Part shown: piece after piece, positions 5,595 to 8,350 of the stretch
Layout: each line of letters starts with the position of its first letter
Numbering within the stretch: the first letter of the stretch is position 1
The notes under the pieces: model-generated
Told to the model about the DNA's origin: nothing
The model's input: only the letters and a program-made list of their open reading frames with translations
The model's database searches: none
NCBI GenBank assembly: GCA_035317605.1
Contig: DATHGT010000101.1
Span: 1-8,350, forward strand
DNA length: 8,350 bases
Direction of reading: 5' to 3'
Source: DATHGT01 sp035317605
GTDB lineage: Bacteria; Methylomirabilota; Methylomirabilia; Rokubacteriales; CSP1-6
Position numbers and translations under genes: made by a program

Positions 5595-6488
5595 GTGCGC
5601 GTCGTCATAATCACCGATAAGGGCCTGATGCACAAATACCTGTGCGTCCGGATCGCCGAGCGACACGACGTCGTGGCCGTCCTCCACCCGTCCGGGCGGA
5701 GCCCGGCCTCGAAGGGACGCTTGCGCTCGATCGCCAACGACGTGAAGAAATACGGGGCGCCGGCGACGCTCCTGCAAAAGCTGAGCGGGCGCTTGGGCTG
5801 GAACCGGCAGGCCAGCGTGCAGCGGGCCCAGCAGCGCGTCTTCGCCGGCGTGGACGCGGCCTACGGCGGACGGGTGGCGCGGGTGGCGCGCGATGTCGAG
5901 GATATCAACGGTCCCGACGCCGTCCACCTGCTGGCCGATCTCGAGCCCGACGTGGTCATCTGCCTGGGCGGACCGATCTATCGCGCGCCGTTGATCAAGG
6001 CCGGCAAGCTGATGCTGAACTATCACACCGGGATCTCGCCGATCTACAACGGGACGGGGACGATCTTCTGGACCTTCGCCAACAAGCACGTGCACCTCGC
6101 CGGCGGGACGTTGATGGTCATGAGCGAGGTGGTGGACGGGGGCGACATCCTCGCCCACTATCTGTGCCCCATCGAAGCCGACGACGACCCGGGCACGCTC
6201 TTCATGAAGGCCATCGAGGGTGGCACCCGGCTCTACGACCGCTTCCTCCGGCACCTGAGTGACGGCGGCCGCTACGTGAGCGTTCCCCAGCCCAGGTCCT
6301 TCTTCGACTACCGAGGCTACGAGTGGACGGTGTCCCAGACGCTGTCCGTGCAGCGCAGCATCGACCAGCGACTCTGCCGGCGGTTCGAGCGAGGGGAGGA
6401 GATCATCGAATACTGGCGGCTCCCAAGCGCCGAGGCCGCCCGCCAGGCCCTCAAGGACAACGTCGCCCGCTGGGTCTGTGATGCTTAG
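5595..6488 (+). CDS. Formyltransferase-family enzyme, probably sugar N-formylation
   Basis: The 297-residue product belongs to the 10-formyltetrahydrofolate-dependent formyltransferase fold (Fmt/PurN/ArnA-N type). From GTG 5595 it begins with a Rossmann-like strand, MRVVIITDKGLMHKYL. The catalytic triad is readable: Asn142 and His144 in LMLNYHTGISPIYNGTG, and Asp181 in EVVDGGDIL; the 37-residue His-Asp spacing is close to that of PurN. It lacks the full C-terminal domain of methionyl-tRNA formyltransferase, and its neighbours are glycan enzymes, so an amino sugar is a likelier acceptor than Met-tRNA. GTG 5595 was chosen over upstream starts because GAGG lies 7 nt before it and homology-like sequence begins there. 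The stop overlaps the start of the next gene by 8 nt, indicating coupling. Fold and catalytic residues are secure; the acceptor is inference. Confidence 0.82.
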   Translation: MRVVIITDKGLMHKYLCVRIAERHDVVAVLHPSGRSPASKGRLRSIANDVKKYGAPATLLQKLSGRLGWNRQASVQRAQQRVFAGVDAAYGGRVARVARDVEDINGPDAVHLLADLEPDVVICLGGPIYRAPLIKAGKLMLNYHTGISPIYNGTGTIFWTFANKHVHLAGGTLMVMSEVVDGGDILAHYLCPIEADDDPGTLFMKAIEGGTRLYDRFLRHLSDGGRYVSVPQPRSFFDYRGYEWTVSQTLSVQRSIDQRLCRRFERGEEIIEYWRLPSAEAARQALKDNVARWVCDA

Positions 6489-7494
6489 GAAGTCGGACGT
6501 CGTGCGGGCCGCCGGGGCCTGCCTCCGGAGTCCCGTCCTGTCACCGTTCGTGCGCTCCTTCTACCGGCGGCGCGCGAACATCGTCTACTACCACGGCGTC
6601 TGGCCGGGCGGCTCCGCCGCGCACGCGCTCTTCTCCGGGATCGACATCGACGCCTTCCGCCGCGACATGAACGTGCTTCGCCGGCACTTCCGGCCCGTGA
6701 GCCTCGAGGAGGTGCTCCGGTTCAACGCCGGCGACGACGCGAACGGCACCCCGATGGTCGCGGTGACGTTCGACGACGGCTCCGACCTGACCCGGAGCGG
6801 GGCCACCGACGTGCTCGATGAGCTCGGCATTCCCGCCACGACCTTCGTGGTGTCGGCCTGCGTCGACAATCGCCACCTGATGTGGCAGCACAAGTTCTCG
6901 GCCATCCGGGCCATGCGCGGTGAAGAGCGATTCGTGACGGCCTTCAACCGGCTGGCCGAGACGGTCGCCCCGGGCAGCAGCATTCGCTCGCACGCGGAGC
7001 AGACGAACCGCACGTGCCGGTGGCCGATGGCGCGGAAGGACGAGTACGCCGACGCGGTGTGGCAGGCCTGCGACATGCCGCCGGTGGGCGAATTCCTGGG
7101 GGAGCATCAGCCGTACGTGAGCTGGAGCGACCTCGACGACTGGCGTCGCCGCGGACATCACGTCGGCCTGCACACACGCACGCATCCGTTCTGCTCGCGC
7201 TTGACCGCGAGCGAGATCGAGGCCGAGGTCGTCGAGCCGGCGCGCGAGCTCGGGGATCGACTGGGCCTGGCCTCCGTGCCCTTCGCGTATCCCTTCGGCG
7301 ATCGCCTCGCGCGAGCGAAGGAGGGAGAGGTGGCCGCGGTGGGGCGGCTCTCGTGCGTGCTCGGCATCGACGGGTTGAGTCCGCGGGGAACGCCGCCGTA
7401 CCACCTCGATCGGGCCAAGGCCGAGGCCGGACTGGATGACTCGGTGTTCGGCCGCCCCCTGCTGAGCGCCGTGCGGGACGGTCGATTCTTCTAA
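6481..7494 (+). CDS. NodB-family polysaccharide deacetylase (carbohydrate esterase 4)
   Basis: This 337-residue metal-dependent deacylase carries the NodB motifs in order. Motif 1 is TFDDG (residues 96-100; Asp98 the probable base, Asp99 a metal ligand). Motif 2 is HTRTH (231-235; His231 and His235 metal ligands). Motif 3 is FAYPFG (268-273). About 130 residues separate motifs 1 and 2, longer than in minimal CE4 enzymes, and include HLMWQHKFSAIRAM, an insert seen in many cell-surface glycan deacetylases. There is no signal peptide; the N-terminus (RSFYRRRANIVYYHGV) suggests cytoplasmic or membrane-associated action. ATG 6481 was chosen over the adjacent GTG 6478. The start lies inside the formyltransferase gene. 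The NodB family also includes ArnD, which removes formyl groups from lipid-linked amino sugars, so the leaving group may be acetyl or formyl. Confidence 0.87.
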   Translation: MLRKSDVVRAAGACLRSPVLSPFVRSFYRRRANIVYYHGVWPGGSAAHALFSGIDIDAFRRDMNVLRRHFRPVSLEEVLRFNAGDDANGTPMVAVTFDDGSDLTRSGATDVLDELGIPATTFVVSACVDNRHLMWQHKFSAIRAMRGEERFVTAFNRLAETVAPGSSIRSHAEQTNRTCRWPMARKDEYADAVWQACDMPPVGEFLGEHQPYVSWSDLDDWRRRGHHVGLHTRTHPFCSRLTASEIEAEVVEPARELGDRLGLASVPFAYPFGDRLARAKEGEVAAVGRLSCVLGIDGLSPRGTPPYHLDRAKAEAGLDDSVFGRPLLSAVRDGRFF

Positions 7495-7505
7495 CCCATC
7501 GATCC

Positions 7506-8350
7506 GTGACCCCGTGGGTGGTCGCGGTCGGGGTGGCTCTGACGCTGCCGTCTCTCTCGGCCGGACTGTATCTGGACGACTACGTGCTGTGGGCGACGGC
7601 GTCGGGGGCGTCGGCGCTGCGCGATCTGTTCCCGCGTCCCCTGGACATGTTCGCGTTCATCGACGGCGATCCGGGCCGGACGCGACGGATGATGGATCGC
7701 GGCATCCTGCCGTGGTGGACGTTCGAGGATGCGCGACTGGCCTTCTGGCGCCCGGCGACGTCGCTCACGCACTGGCTCGACTTCACCCTGTGGCCGCATC
7801 GGCCGGCGCTGATGCACCTGCACAGCGTGGCCTGGTTCGCCGCGCTGCTCGCGGTCGTCACGCTCACGTACCGTCGGGTGATCGGCCGGACGTGGGTGGC
7901 CGGCGCGGCCGCGCTCTTCTACGCCACCAACGGCGCGAACGCGCTCGGCGTCGCGTGGATCGCCAGCCGCAGCGTGCTGCTGGCCACGCTCTGCGGGACG
8001 CTCTGTCTCTGGGCCCACGACCGCTGGCGACGTTCCGGGTGGAGCCCAGGTCGCTACTGGAGTCCGATCTTCCTGGCGCTGGGGCTCGCGTGCGCGGAAG
8101 CGGCCGTCGCCACCCTCGCGTATCTGTTCGCTCACGCCCTATTTCTGGACGGCGACACGCGGCGGAGACGGCTCCGGGCTCTCCTTCCGTGCGTGGCGGT
8201 CTGCGCGGGGTGGTTGCTGCTGTATCAGCGGCTCGGTTATGGACTGTTCGCGGTCTCGCCGATGTTCGTCAACCCGGCGGACGAGCCGTTCCTCTTCGTC
8301 CGGAGGTTCGTGGAGCACGGGCCTCTCCTCCTGCTGTCTCAATGGGTGGG
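7506..8350 (+). CDS. Multi-spanning GT-C-like glycosyltransferase, 3' end outside window
   Basis: An open frame runs from GTG 7506, 12 nt after the deacetylase stop, to the window edge with no stop (281 codons). It encodes a polytopic membrane protein. Residues 4-20 are a first membrane segment, followed by GLYLDDYVLW with the Asp24-Asp25 pair in the first extracytoplasmic loop, typical of GT-C transferases that use polyprenyl-phosphate sugars. WRPATSLTHWLDFTLW (81-96) and LMHLHSVAWFAALLAVVTL (102-120) follow the family pattern of loop then second helix. GVAWIASRSVLLATL (148-162) resembles the VEAVAWIxGRxDLL motif of TMTC/PMT-like proteins. CAEAAVATLAYLFAHALFLD (196-215) carries the conserved acidic residue before a helix. 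At least six helices are seen. No Shine-Dalgarno is obvious. A long opposite-strand frame here is a GC-rich shadow. The precise family and sugar are unknown. Confidence 0.78.
   Translation, partial: MTPWVVAVGVALTLPSLSAGLYLDDYVLWATASGASALRDLFPRPLDMFAFIDGDPGRTRRMMDRGILPWWTFEDARLAFWRPATSLTHWLDFTLWPHRPALMHLHSVAWFAALLAVVTLTYRRVIGRTWVAGAAALFYATNGANALGVAWIASRSVLLATLCGTLCLWAHDRWRRSGWSPGRYWSPIFLALGLACAEAAVATLAYLFAHALFLDGDTRRRRLRALLPCVAVCAGWLLLYQRLGYGLFAVSPMFVNPADEPFLFVRRFVEHGPLLLLSQWV

Noticed and set aside
7491..8135. 214-residue minus-strand frame near the right end
   Set aside because: It is a repetitive Arg/Glu/Pro shadow of the membrane glycosyltransferase, whose plus-strand frame has clear helices and motifs.
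1..8350. CRISPR array, insertion sequence or transposase
   Set aside because: No regularly spaced repeats, terminal inverted repeats with target duplication, or transposase/integrase coding sequence were seen.

Overview
The window is strongly GC-rich, uses many GTG/TTG starts, and encodes bacterial families throughout: a Sec-secreted collagen-like protein, a VapBC-type toxin-antitoxin pair, a berberine-bridge-type flavin oxidase and an envelope-glycan gene set. This suggests a high-GC, probably Gram-negative environmental bacterium. A Rokubacteria/Methylomirabilota or deltaproteobacterial relative is plausible, but no marker gene here settles it.

Left part (1-3057). An unrecognised charged protein, probably cut by the window edge, is followed at once by a small HD-domain phosphohydrolase-like gene whose N-terminus appears displaced by a frameshift. 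After a structured leader (about 1264-1346) comes a secreted protein built from a six-repeat beta-propeller, an uninterrupted Gly-X-Y collagen stretch and a short tail-collar-like C-terminus. A hairpin-rich stretch without a convincing gene follows. It ends in a perfect GC hairpin that abuts a 45-nt piece identical in layout to the 3' half of a tRNA-Thr(CGU), starting exactly at the anticodon loop and ending in CCA. This looks like an attachment-site scar at the right edge of an integrated element. By its orientation the element would lie to the left and the older chromosome to the right.

Right part (3058-8350). A VapBC-like pair with a 4-nt overlap has a good -35 box and may be transcribed leaderless. 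Converging on it is a minus-strand FAD-linked oxidase broken by one missing base in a C run; restoring it gives an intact protein of about 477 residues. Divergent from the oxidase runs a tight plus-strand cluster: a formyltransferase, an overlapping NodB-family deacetylase, and a multi-membrane GT-C-like glycosyltransferase that runs off the window end.

The last three genes are the most suggestive functional unit. Formyltransferase, NodB-fold deacylase and GT-C transferase are the same three enzyme classes as ArnA, ArnD and ArnT, which formylate an amino sugar, deformylate the lipid-linked sugar and transfer it to the envelope. An alternative is a swap of acetyl for formyl on an amino sugar.
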